From: Lampris incognitus
Lineage: Eukaryota; Chordata; Actinopteri; Lampriformes; Lampridae
Direction of reading: 5' to 3'
NCBI RefSeq assembly: GCF_029633865.1
Contig: NC_079214.1
Coordinates: 33,084,957-33,148,956, forward strand
Length of the DNA: 64,000 nt
Shown: positions 31,445-42,239 of the stretch, in pieces
Layout: the number at the start of each line of letters is the position of its first letter
How positions within the stretch are numbered: the first letter of the stretch is position 1
The notes under the pieces: model-generated
What the model saw: only the letters and a program-made list of their open reading frames with translations
Database searches by the model: none
Told to the model about the DNA's origin: nothing
Made by a program: the position numbers and the translations under genes

Positions 31445-32500
31445 CTGTTGACATGAAATAGAGGGGCTCTTTTTAAGGGAACCTAGACTGTTGGAAGAAT
31501 AATAATAATAAAAAAAAAATCAACTCAGCCCTGTCTGGTGTCTGCTGAGTAGATTGCTTGATGCATGAGTCAAAGTATATCTTATCATCATTTAGCTGTC
31601 AGTCATATTGAAAACATATATTTAATGAAGGGCTGCAATAGTGAGTTATTTTATATTCAAGCTGAATTAAATTATATTCATGTCTGACAATGAGCAAAAT
31701 ATGAATAAACAAGGCTTAAGAATAGGGGGGCAACATGGGTTTTGTTCACACTATTGTAGCACGTTGACTGGTTGATAGCAAGAAGAGAGACACAAATTTA
31801 TAATGAGAGCGAGCTATCCAAATCTCACTCATGCATCACTGCATGCTAAATTACTATTGAATCTGGTTAATCAGTTAATTAATTAAAGATACAAATGAAG
31901 GCAAACACTAATAGAATGACTCTGATATTATGGATATATTCTACACTTATATTAATTCGTGAATAGCAAAACTTAAGTGCTCAGTGTAAACAAAGTTTAA
32001 CGGTATTTTACATTCAGATAACATAGTTCAAGATGAGTAAATAATAAAAATGGTAAATATCTTGGTGCAGCCGACCAACATATCAAGCATAACATTCTAT
32101 TGTAGTTGAATGGAACCAGATAAAGCCCTTCTTCCCTTTTCACCAAATTCCCTTTAGATTTAAAAAGAGTGTCCAGATCCCCCAGCTAACTGTGGTTACT
32201 TCAGTATTGAACACAGTCACTCACAGGACTGGCATCTTGAGACTATTATAAACTGATCAATTCTAAACTTGCACACTGTTGCACAATGTGAATGTTGGTA
32301 CTTTGGTCATTTTGCTGTCCTCAAATGGGGTGATTTCCAATCAGCCACCAAGTTATAATTGATCATTTCTGGAGATCAGGGAACCTTTCTTCCAGATGCC
32401 GACAGGAAGGCCTTCGATATGGCATTGAAAGATATACGTACATGACCTAATAATACAGGACTGTATCACTAACAATTGAAAAACTATGAGAAAAGTTGAG
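31445..32500. other. Intergenic DNA, nothing recognised
   Basis: AT-rich, no supported feature. Confidence 0.5.
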
Positions 32501-32504
32501 GCTA

Positions 32505-33260
32505 TTTGCAGAGGCGGGCTTTACCGTTAGGCAAAAGTCAGCAATTGCACTAGACCCCAAACTACCAAGGACCCCATAAAAGGCCTCATAAACTTATGGT
32601 TGACACATTTTATTCTTTTGTTTTTACTTTTCTCTATTTATGTCTTTCTGAAAACCCGAACGCTAAAATGGCATCAAAATGCTGAATTCATGACCGTCTC
32701 AGGGCCCTTCCCCCTCAGCCCCCCCCCCCACTACATTTGGACTATTCTATGATCTTACTGTGAATCTGCAGAAATGATTCAGGAAGGCAGTAACCAACTC
32801 ATTTAAACAAACGGCTCAGCATGGTGTACAGACTGCTGAAAATTGAAGCAACACTACCCCAGCGGTGCTGAAAAAAAGGAGGAAGTGGGAGAAAAGCAGA
32901 AAGTTTTTAGCAAAACTGCAAAAGGTAAAAATAGTTTTTCATGGCAGCTACTTAGGACATGAACATTGCTAAAGAGCAGCAAGAAGCAGCTGCTTGTGCT
33001 AGTACTAGTGTTAGCATTGCTAATACTAGCGAAGAACAGCTACCTGCTGCTGTTGACAGTGTCAGCCCAGGCTGCTCAAGCGATGCTGCTGCTATATGCA
33101 AAATCCGACAAAGAAACAAATCGGTTTGTTTGAATCATCAATTGCCCCCCGGAGAGTGGAATACATACAAGGCTGACTCATCAGAGGCATCACATAAATG
33201 GTTAACATTTACAAAGAAAAAAAAGAAGAAAAAAAAGAAGCATGGCTGAGTGTAGTGGCA
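32505..33260 (+). repeat. hAT-like 5' fragment
   Basis: It begins with 'gaggcgggctttaccgttag' and 'caattgcactagaccccaa', which resembles terminal sequence of fish hAT elements. Around 32865 a frame SGAEKKEEVGEKQKVFSKT looks like the lysine-rich start of a hAT transposase. The 96-codon frame at 32959-33249 has no recognisable zinc finger and ends in a lysine run encoded by an A-rich tract. The catalytic region is absent. Confidence 0.4.
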
Positions 33261-33352
33261 TGCCTTGTTTTTTGGACAAATATTTACTGCTCACTTATTG
33301 CATTTGCTGATCATTTCTCTAAGGTATTTAATTATGAGACAAATTTGATATA

Positions 33353-33384
<32 letters not shown>

Positions 33385-33427
33385 TCGAGTGCTCCCATAA
33401 TGGGTCGCCAAAGTGTATCATCCGTTT

Positions 33428-34693
33428 CTATCTCTTCCTGCCCTCTGCATCTTCCTCTGTCATGTCAGCCACCTTCATGTCCTCCCGCACCACATCCATA
33501 AACCTCTTTGGCCTTCCTCTTTTCCTCTTCCCTGGCAGCTCCATCTTCAACATTCTTCTCCCAATATATCCAGCATCTCTCCTCCACATATATCCAAACC
33601 ATCTCAAACTTGACTCTCTTGAATTTTCTTCAAACCATTCAACCTGTGCTTTCCCTCTAATGTATTCATTCCTAATCCTGTCATTCATCACTCCCAAGAA
33701 AAATCTTAGCATCTTTAACTCTGCCACCTACAGTTCTGCCTCCTGTCTTTTTGTCAGTGCCACCATCTCCAAACCATACAGCATAGCTGGTGTCACTACC
33801 ATCCATAAGCCTTCCCTTTAACTCGAGCTGGTACCCTTCTGTTGCAAATCACTACTGACACTCTTCTCCACCCACTCCACCCTGCCTGCACTGTCTTCTT
33901 CACCTCTCTTCTGTACTCCTCATTACTTTGAACAACTGACCCCAAATATTTAAACTCATATGCCTTTGTCTCCTCTACTCCCGTCATCCTCTCCATTCTG
34001 CTGTCCTCCCTCTCATCCAGACATATGTATTCCATCTTTCTCCTACTTACTTTCATTCCTCTTCTCTCCAATGCATACCTCCACCTCTCCAGGCTCTCCT
34101 CAACTTGCTCCCTACTCTCACTACAGATTGCAATGTCATCTGCAAACATCATAGTCCATGGAGTTTCCTGCCTAATCTCGTCCATCAACCTGTTCATCAC
34201 CATTGCAAACAACAAAGGACTCAGGGCCGATCCTTGATGTAATCCCACCTCCACCTTGAACCCATCAGTCATTCTTACCGCACACCTCACCACTGTCACA
34301 CTGCCCTCATACATATCCTGCACCACTCCTACATACTTCGTTGCCACTCCTAACTTCATCATACAATACCACACCTCCTCTCATCACCCTGTCCTATGCT
34401 TTCTCTAAATCATCAAAGACATAATGTCACTTCTTCGGACCTTCTCTATACGTCCCCATCAACACTCTCAATGCAAACATCACAACTGTAGTGCTTTTTC
34501 GTGGCATGAAACCATACTGCTGCTCACTAATCATTACCTCTCCTGTTAACCTAGCTTCCACTACTTTATACCTCTCTATACCGCTGTATTTACTACAGCT
34601 CTGCACATCACCTTTACTCTTAAACATCAGTACCAGTATACTTCTTCTCCACTCCTCAGGTATCCTCTCATTTTCCGAGATTGCGTAAAACAA
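33428..34693 (-). pseudogene. Expander/RTE-like RT and C-terminus, copy e
   Basis: Segments are: YGFMPRKSTTVVMFALRVL (start of RT fingers), VGLHQGSALSPLLFAMVMN, MMFADDIAICSES (motif C intact), SRRKMEYICLDERED, FKYLGSVVQSN, MAELKMLRFFLGVMNDRIR, WFGYMWRRDAGYIGRRML and KRKRGRPKRFMDVV. Motif A is lost at the frame break near 34400. At least three frame breaks are present. Confidence 0.75.
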
Positions 34694-35581
34694 TCTACTT
34701 AAAAAACTCCACTGCCATATCTCCTAAACATCCCCATGCCTAAACAGTTATGTATGTCATCTGGACAAATCACCTTTCCACTCTTCATCCTCTTCATAGC
34801 TGTCCTCACTTCCTCCTTGCCAATTAACTGCACCTGCTGATTCATTATCCTCACATCATCCAACCTTCTCTCACTCTCATTTTTCTGTCTTCATCCATCA
34901 GCCCCTCAAAGTACTCCTTCCACCTTCTCAACACACTCTCCTTGCTTGTTAGTACATTTTCATCTCTACCCAGTTTGGTTCCTCTGTCAAGCCAATTGGT
35001 GCAAGTCCTTTTCTCCTTCCTTAGTGTCCAACCTCTCATAAAGTTCACCACATCCCTTTTCCTTTGCCAACTTTCTCATCACTGTACGCCACATCTCCTT
35101 GTACTCCTGTCTACTTTCTTTATCTCTCTGACTATCCCACTTCTTAGCCAACCTCTTCCTCCGTATACATTCCTGTACTTCATCATCACACCACCAAGTC
35201 TCCTTGTGTTCCTTCCTCTATCCGGATGAAAAACCAAGTACCATCTTAGTTGTCTCCCTAACTACCATCTGGCAACTCTTCCCTGCCACCCAGTATTTGC
35301 CATACCTCCTCCCTGCACTCCACACAAGTCTTCCTTCTTCAACTTCCATCATTTGATCCTTGGCTCTGCCTTTACTCTCTTCATCTTCTTTATACCTAAA
35401 TCATCATACAGACCACCATCTGATGCTGCTTAGCTACATTCTCCTGTCACCACTGTACAGTCCGATTCCTTTCAGATTGTGCCTACTGCATAAGATATAG
35501 TCCACCTGTGTGCACCTTCCTCCACTCTTATATGTCACCCTGTGTTCCTCCCTCTTCTTGAAATATGTATTCACCACAGCC

Positions 35582-35593
35582 ATTTCCATCCTT
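35582..35593. repeat. Target duplication, left copy
   Basis: ATTTCCATCCTT; the identical 12 bp at 38219-38230 flank the Penelope-like insertion. The sequence is native to the Expander endonuclease region, so it was duplicated on insertion. Confidence 0.85.
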
Positions 35594-35756
35594 ATCCAAA
35601 GGAGTTGAATCAAGTGCAACTGGACTTGGTATATATCTGTGAAGACGTTTCGCCTCTCATCCAAGAGGCTTCCTCAGTTCATGCCTTTCTGACTAGACCA
35701 AGCTAGTCTGACTGGCTGGTAATGAGACTCAGAATTTATCCTCTAGGAGTCGTTGT

Positions 35757-35940
35757 CAGAGCTATTGATATGCATGGCTCTTTGTGTCCCGATGTTTACC
35801 AACGCCCATCGCTAAAAGAGCCATAGATATGAGTGGCTCTTTTGTGTACCGATGTTTGGCCGCGCCCGTCGTTATCGGAGCTATTGATATGAGTGGCTCT
35901 CCTGTGCTCCGATGTCCAGCCGTGCCCGTCGCCATCAAAG
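35757..35940. repeat. Three tandem 60-bp units in the Penelope arm
   Basis: Units repeat at exactly 60 bp ('gctattgatatgagtggctc' motif at 35761, 35822 and 35882 with changes). The right arm has only two such units (about 37886-38015), so copy number differs between arms. Confidence 0.8.
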
Positions 35941-36002
35941 CTATTGATTTGCATTTGTCTAGCAGCGACGTTCGTTGGGGGTGTTAGTTTCGACTTCATT
36001 AT

Positions 36003-36362
36003 TCAGTGGTCATGAGAGTTGTTGGAGCCGTTAGTGACCGACTGTTGTTCTTGGAGGCTAGGCTTCTTGATTCTCCTGGGTAGAGATGAAAGGACGGCAT
36101 TGTAAGTGGGAGATAGGTGGTGTCGCAGACCTCCTCCTCTGTTGAGGGATGGTTTTTCCAGTTTCGCATAGATGGCTTCCTTCAACCCTCTTTCAAACAG
36201 TCTATCTTCTCTGTCCAAAATGTGTACGTTGCTGTCTTCGAAGGAGTGTGTCTTCTCCTTAAGGTGTAGATAGACTGCTGAGTCTTGTCCTGAGGAGTTT
36301 GGCCTTCTGTGTTGGGCCATCCGTTTGTGTAGTGGTTGTTTGGTTTCTCGTATGTATGTATA
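36003..36362 (-). pseudogene. Inverted copy of the Penelope GIY-YIG domain
   Basis: The minus-strand frame carries YIRETKQPLHKRMAQHRR, VYLHLKEKTHSFED, LFERGLKEAIYAKLEKPSL and a C-terminal tail to a stop at 36003. YIG of the nuclease core is YIR here. The N-terminal part, including RT, is missing. The sequence differs from the plus-strand copy (DREDRLFERG against DKEYRWFERG) and its C-terminal tail stays in frame longer, so it is not a simple fold-back of the same molecule. Confidence 0.75.
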
Positions 36363-37778
36363 ACCCCCCTCAGGCCCATCGTCAGCAGCATAAACTCGGT
36401 CATGTACAACATTGCCAAACATATAGCCAACATCTTGACCCCTTTAGTGGGCGAAACACCTCACCATATCCAAAACTCCATTGACTTCGTGGACAAGGTC
36501 CAAGGCGTAAAACTGAAACCGGATGAAACCATGGTATCCTACAACGTGACCTCATTATTCACCTGCATCCCAACCATGGAGGCTTTGGAAACTGTGAGGC
36601 AACATTTGCTACGGGACGACACTCTCCACAATAGGACCAACCTCAGCCCAGACCAGATTTGCCAACTACTGGACCTTTAACTGAACACTACATATTTCCA
36701 ATTCAGGGGCCAGTTTTACAGACAGAAACACGGTTGTGCAATGGGCCCACCAGTATCGCCCATTGTGGCCAACTTATATATGGAAGAGGTAGAACACAGG
36801 GCCCTGAACTCCTTCAGAGGAACACCTCCGAGACACTGGTTCAGATATGTGGACGACACATGGGTCAAAATCCAAACACAAGAGGTGCAAGCGTTTACCA
36901 AACACATCAACTCAGTGGACAACAACATTAAGTTCACAAGGGAAGACATAAAGAACAACAGTTTGCCCTTCTTGGACTGTGACGTCCACATTGGGGAAGA
37001 CAGGAGACTCCACATTGGGGTTTACAGGAAACCTACACACACAGACCAATATCTACTTTTAGACTCACACCACCCGCTGGAACACAAACGGAGCGTCATC
37101 AGAACTTTGCAACACAGAGCTGACAATGTGCCCAGCAGCACTCAGGCCCAACGAGAAGAACACAAACACCTGCGGGGAGCTTTAAAAACCTGCGGCTACC
37201 CCAGTTGGACCTTTGTGAAAACTGCATCATGTTCCAAAAAGACCAACCAGGTGAGCGATGAGGAGAAAAGGAACAGAAGGAATAGCACAGTCATCCCGTA
37301 TGTTTCTGGGGTCTCCAAGAATCTCGGGAGAATTTTCAACAAACACTGCATCCCGGTATACTTCAAACCCAGCAACACACTCCGACAAAGACTGGTTCAT
37401 CCCAAAGACCGTGTACCACACACCCAGAAAAGCAATCTGGTATATGCTGTACAATGCAATGAGGATTTCACTGACCTATACATAGGAGAAACCAAACAAC
37501 CACTACACAAACGGATGGCCCAACACAGAAGGCCAAACTCCTCAGGACAAGACTCAGCAGTCTATCTACACCTAAAGGAGAAGACACACTCCTTCGAGGA
37601 CAGCAACGTACACATTTTGGACAAAGAATATAGATGGTTTGAAAGAGGGGTGAAGGAAGCCATCTATGCGAAACTGGAAAAAACCATCCCTCAACAGAGG
37701 AGGAGGTCTGCGACACCACCTATCTCCCACTTACAATGCCGTCCTTTCATCTCTATCCAGGAGACTCAAGAAGCCTAG
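36363..37778 (+). pseudogene. Penelope-like RT and GIY-YIG endonuclease ORF, one stop
   Basis: A single frame runs from PLRPIVSSINSVMYNIAKH (5'-truncated, no start codon) to the stop at 37776-37778, broken only by TAA at 36678-36680. RT motif A reads VSYNVTSLFTCIP, with Asn where the metal-binding Asp normally sits. Then KHGCAMGPPVSPIVANLYME and motif C FRYVDDTWV (intact) follow. The C-terminal GIY-YIG part has VYAVQCNEDFTDLYIGETKQ, the Arg in HKRMAQH and the Glu in VKEAIYAKLE. The nuclease looks intact; RT has lost one catalytic residue. The encoded enzyme would combine reverse transcription and DNA cleavage in the nucleus. Confidence 0.85.
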
Positions 37779-38218
37779 CCTCCAAGAACAACAGTCGGTC
37801 ACTAACGGCTCCAACGACTCTCATGACCACTGAACAATGAAGTCGAAACTAACACCCCGACAACCGTCGCTGCTAAACAAATGCAAATCAATAGCTCCGA
37901 TAACGACGAGTGCGGCCAAACATCGGTACACAAAAGAGCCACTCATATCTATGGCTCTGTTCGCAATGGGCATTGGTAAACATCGGGACACAAAGAGCCA
38001 CGCATATCAATAGCTCTGACAACGACTCCTAGAGGATAAATTCTGAGTCTCATCACCAGCCAGTCAGACTAGCTTGGTCTAGTCAGAAAGGCACGAACAG
38101 AGGAAGCCTCTTGGATGAGAGGCGAAATGTCTTCACGGCTATATACCATGTCCAGTTGCACTTGATTCAACTCCTTTGGATAACCATGACCTCGATGAAT
38201 GAGAACATTCACAGACAT

Positions 38219-38230
38219 ATTTCCATCCTT
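38219..38230. repeat. Target duplication, right copy
   Basis: ATTTCCATCCTT, identical to 35582-35593. Confidence 0.85.
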
Positions 38231-38994
38231 TTTGCAAAATCCATCACCTTCTGTCCTTCCACATTCCTCTCCTTAACAACATACATCCCCATCCCCATCC
38301 CAATCCCAATCCCATCCCATCTTTTCCCTTCACCAACATGCCAATTGAACTTCATCTCAATCGTCACTCTCTCTTCCTTGGGAAAACTCTCCACCACTTG
38401 ATCCAACTCACTCCAGAATGCTTCTTTCTCTTCCATCTCACATCCAACTTGTGGACATATGAACTAATAACATTAGTCATCGCACCTTCGATTTCCAGCT
38501 TCATACTCACCACTCTGCATGACACTTTCTTCACCTCCAACACAATCTTGACATACTCTTCCTTCAGAATAACCCATAGCCAATTTACCCTTCCATCTGC
38601 ACCATTGTAGAAGAGTTTGAGCCCACCGCTGATCATCCTGGTCTTACTCCCCTTCCCCCTGGTCTCTTGCACACATAGTATATCTACCTTCCTACTCTCC
38701 ATCATATCAGCCAGCTCTCTCCCTCTCTTTACCAGTCATAGTGCCAACATTGAAAGTTCTGACTCTCACCTCCACCCTCCTACCCTTCCTCCTCTCCCGT
38801 TGCCTCTGGACATGCCATCCCCCTCTCCTTCTCCTTTGCTCAACTGTAGCATAGTTTCCACGGGCACACTGCTGAACAACTGTACAGTTCCTGTATGGAA
38901 ATCTGATATATAATCCGCATATTTGATTCGGCAAAGGTTTTATGCCAGATGGCCTTCCTGATGTAACCCTCCCCGCATATTTATATATATATAT

Positions 38995-39110
38995 AACTTC
39001 GTTAAAAGAAACACTCAACGATAGGAAAAGTGCTCAACAAATAAGGAACAAAATTATCCAGTGACTCAAGTCTCATAAAGAATTTACTTGAATCACTGGA
39101 TTTTATATAC
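38995..39110 (+). repeat. Penelope-type terminal fragment (copy 2, ribozyme core deleted)
   Basis: Shares 'cgttaaaagaaacactcaa' and the outer stem halves 'ccagtgactcaagt' and 'acttgaatcactgg' with 2925-3090. The segment equivalent to 3003-3054, which holds the hammerhead-like core, is missing; sequence jumps to 'ctcataaagaat'. Confidence 0.55.
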
Positions 39111-39123
39111 ATATACGCATATA

Positions 39124-39132
<9 letters not shown>

Positions 39133-39208
<76 letters not shown>
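39133..39208. repeat. (CA)n-(AT)n-(GT)n palindromic microsatellite
   Basis: A CA run, a TA run and then a GT run form a self-complementary simple repeat. Confidence 0.9.
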
Positions 39209-39210
<2 letters not shown>

Positions 39211-39211
<1 letters not shown>

Positions 39212-40235
39212 GCAAGCGTATGAACTTAGAGCAGTGAATAAACTTACCAAATGTGCATCATACAGTTTTAACGCAAAAACAGAAACCAGTATTCTCCATG
39301 ACCATGGTGTAATATCATTTATTCCATTTACCTATTTTGGAGAATTTAATGTGAATTTAAATCCCTGTGGGACATATTACTGATTTAAGTCGACGCAAAT
39401 AACTTTGATTTGACTTGACATCTTGAAAGAAAGGCAGAGCTTAGGAGCGGTCTATTGTGATGACCTTATCCATCATTTATTTTCTCATTCTAATCCCATT
39501 CAGGCATTATGCTGGTTTAGTTGTCAGCGATGTCACCTTGCAGCAAGAAGCGCTCCTGCTCAACTCACCACCATGTTCTCTCCATGTTTGTGTGGATTAC
39601 CTTACACACCTTGCAAAAGTGTGCATGACAAAGCAAATATGAATGGTATGTAAGTTATTTTGTGTGAGACTTGTGCTGGACTGGTGGCCTGTGTCTCTTT
39701 TCCTTCTGCCAACTGCCTCCTGGGATAGGCTCCAGTCCCCCATGACCCAGAATGAGACTAAGCAGGTATGAATGAATGAATGATTAATCTAGATCTTGTT
39801 CTCCTTTTGCTACTGCATGGTGTATAGCTGTTACATATCCAAATTATTTATCCCATCTTCTCTGGAATTTTTTTATTTTTTATTTTTTTTTGCAGAAGCC
39901 AATCACTCAGCAGGTTTTTCAGCATTGCCTATTTAAATTCACAGATGAAAATCGATAAATGCTAAAAGACATGAAAAGCAAATATTTTGAACCTTAATAT
40001 TGCATTTAGTCATAAATGAATATTTTTTGTACCATTTTCATGAAGATCAAAACATAAATTAAGATAAAGTCAAATGTCGTGCTTCACAAACTTAAGATAT
40101 GTGTTCTGAATTTTCTTTTTCTACAGAAACACACTTAGTAGCTTAAAATGCATACACAATAACTTTCAAAAAGACTACTGCCTCCCAGCAGTAATGTCTT
40201 GATGCATGCTCAATAATCCAGGTAAGAAAATCAAA
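39211..40235. other. Intergenic DNA with a short repeat tail
   Basis: 39690-39775 ('ctgggataggctccagtccc' ending in 'gaatgaatgaatga') matches a common fish repeat 3' end. The rest shows nothing recognised. Confidence 0.45.
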
Positions 40236-40240
40236 GAAGG

Positions 40241-40470
40241 TTGAATCAGTTCATCTGGACACAAAGTTTATTGACAGATACGTTTCCTCACTCAACTACG
40301 ACATCTTCAGTCCAAACTGACTGCAGGTACCCCCACCTCTTATAACATTGCAACTGTATTGTTTATAAGGGTGAGAATACCTGCAGTCAGTTTAGACTGA
40401 AGATGTAGTTGAGTGAGGAAACGCATCTGTCAATAAACACTGAATCCAGATGAACTGATTCAACTTTCTT
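40241..40470. repeat. Foldback repeat related to 118-590
   Basis: Arms of about 105 bp (40241-40345 and 40362-40470) are inverted copies around 'ttcatctggacacaaagttt', 'gtttcctcactcaactac' and 'cttcagtccaaactgactgc'. Only a short spacer separates them. Same family type as the foldback at the window start. Confidence 0.65.
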
Positions 40471-40489
40471 TGAATTTCAGCAGTAATAT

Positions 40490-40770
40490 TGACTTCAATA
40501 AGCCAAACTACTATCAATAACTCCACTCTGTCTCCCTCCCCACACATCCGCAACCTTGGAATCATTTTTGACAGCCACCTCTCTTTTGAACCCCCCATCA
40601 ATCAAATCACCATAACTGTCTTTTTCCAACTAAATAAAAAGGGCTTGTTTCCACCCATCACTTCTTGCCCCGTTCTCATGGAATAACCTGCCTGCTGCCG
40701 TCAGACAATCCCTGTCCATTCAGTCCTTTAAATCCATACTTAAAACTCTTTTTTTTTTTTTTTTGCTTTA
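40490..40770 (+). pseudogene. L2-type LINE C-terminal fragment, internally deleted
   Basis: The frame reads HIRNLGIIFDSHLSFEPPINQ, matching the post-RT region of L2. After a jump near 40660 the sequence shows a C-terminal pattern (WNNLPAAVRQSLS...FKSILKT) followed by an A/T-rich 3' tail. About 400 bp between these two parts are missing. Confidence 0.6.
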
Positions 40771-40909
40771 AACTAAAATGAGTTGCTTTTAAATTGAGTA
40801 CTTCACAATCTGTACTGCATGGTGGGTCGGTTTCTGTCTCAATGAATTTATCAAGCACTGTTCTGCTGATGAGATTATAGAGTATAGCTTTTTGACTACT
40901 GCAAACTGT

Positions 40910-41617
40910 TCTCTTCTCTCACGTCTTTCCTCTTTCTCTGAATGATGTTTTCTCATTTCTCTTCTGTGTATGTGAATGGTGTGATGTGAGTCTCCTCCAC
41001 ATACACATGTAGTCTGTCCTCCCAGGTCTTCATGGTGATGGTGGTCGCCACCTGGACACTGCTTGGCATCCTCCTCATCACATTTTTCTTTCATATATCC
41101 CATAAATCCATATCCTGTTTCAATGTTATATGATTCTCTCGTTCCGATGTGTGACTAATGTTTTTTTTTCTTCCTCCAGTATATGTGAACGGTGACATGT
41201 GAGTCTCCCCTGTGTGGATATGTAGTCTGTCCTCCTGCCAGGTCTACATGGTAATGTTGGTTGTGTGGCTCAGGTCCTGGGCTGTTCCGGTGGCATCTGG
41301 ACACCGCTTGGCATCCTCCTCATCATATTCTTCATATATTTTATAATTCCATCATAATTCTGCTATCCACTTTCAATGTTATATTCTGTAAATTGTGTAA
41401 ACACAATATTCATTGCACATCTGTTCATCTTGGGAGAGATATCCCCCCTCTGTTGCTCTCCCTGAGGTTTCTTCCTATTTTTTTTTATTTCATTTTTTTA
41501 GGGAGTTGTTCCTTATCCAATGCGAGAGTCTAAGGACAGGATGTTGTTTTGCTGTAAAGCCCACTGAGACAAATTTGTGATAATGGGCTTTACAAATAAA
41601 ATGGACTTGACTTGACA
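40910..41617 (+). repeat. LINE 3' untranslated region with internal tandem duplication, ending in (TTGAC)n
   Basis: 41110-41617 contains 'gttgctctccctgaggtttc', 'aggacaggatgttg', 'gggctttacaaataaaatgg' and a TTGACTTGAC end. A stretch of about 140 bp is present twice (about 40965-41100 and 41178-41335; both have 'tgtagtctgtcctcc' and 'cttggcatcctcctcatca'). Confidence 0.6.
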
Positions 41618-41619
41618 CT

Positions 41620-42235
41620 CGAGTTCTCTGCTGCTGAAAATTAGATCCATGCCTTCATCACATCCAGAATTGACTACTGCAACAGCATTCTCTATGGCTT
41701 ATTATCCAAAGTCCTAAACAAACTCCAATATATCCCAAACTCTGCTGCTCACCTGCTGACCCATCTCTGCTCTCGTAACCACATCACCCCTGTCCTCCAA
41801 AACCTCCTCTGGCTGCGTCTCACAACGGATCCAATTCAAAATCCTTCTCCTCCCTCACAAATCCCTCCATAACCAGGCCCCCTCCTACCTCACTGACGTG
41901 TTCGACTACCATACTCCTTCCCACAGCCTTCGCTCCTCCGACATCAACCTCCTGTCTCCACCACACAAGACCGAGCACCAGACCTGGGCTGACAGAGCCC
42001 TCTCCATAGCTGTCCCCTTCCTCTGGAACCCCCTCCCCAAACACATCAGAGACTGTACTGAACTGTCCACATTCACATCATTAATCAAAACTCACCTCTT
42101 GCTTTTAATGTGTAATTAATGTTGTGTTTTATAATGTTTTTGGTGTGCTACTTTTATGTTACTTTAACATATGTAAATCATCTTTGAGTACACTGAAAAG
42201 CGCTCTCTAAATAAAATGTATTATCATTATTATTA
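41620..42235 (+). pseudogene. L2-type LINE 3' end
   Basis: In pieces, the translation shows FITSRIDYCNSILYG and a LQYIPNSAAHLL segment, then (41898-42119) SLRSSDINLLSPPHKTE, WADRALSIAVPFLWNPLP and STFTSLIKTHLL, the standard C-terminus of L2 proteins. It is followed by 'aaaagcgctctctaaataaa' and an ATT-type tail. Orientation is plus, 5'-truncated, with frame shifts. Confidence 0.75.
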
Positions 42236-42239
42236 TTTA

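Larger units (their letters stand above)
35594..38218 (+). mobile_element. Penelope-like retroelement (RT plus GIY-YIG), with inverted 5' arm
   Basis: A plus-strand copy (36363-38218) encodes RT and a GIY-YIG nuclease and ends at 'aaccatgacctcgatgaatg...acagacat'. To its left, 35594-36362 is an inverted partial copy of the same element's 3' half, giving a large inverted repeat (35594-36362 against about 37465-38183). The whole block lies between 12-bp target duplications, so it inserted as one unit. Inverted or tandem partial copies are characteristic of Penelope-like elements. Confidence 0.85.
33355..38975 (-). mobile_element. Expander/RTE-like LINE copy e, split by a Penelope-like element
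   Basis: The 3' (TAC)n tail is at 33355-33382. On the minus strand, C-terminal domain (33727-33428), RT (34374-33796), RT N-terminal region (34693-34427), linker (35051-34851) and endonuclease end (35664-35434) are followed by the insertion 35594-38218. The endonuclease then resumes (38436-38209, 38705-38364) and continues through the leader (39018-38707) to the 5' UTR near 38975. Without the insertion it would be an almost full-length copy of about 3.0 kb. Confidence 0.85.

Noticed and set aside
32959..33249. Expressed host ORF of 96 residues
   Set aside because: It lies in a hAT-like fragment, ends in a poly-lysine run from an A-rich tract and has no recognisable domain.
35757..35940. CRISPR-like array of 60-bp units
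   Set aside because: Units are contiguous tandem repeats without spacers, inside a Penelope arm of a eukaryotic genome.
40863..40880. CTGATGAG as a second hammerhead core
   Set aside because: No GAAA box at suitable distance and no flanking complementarity.
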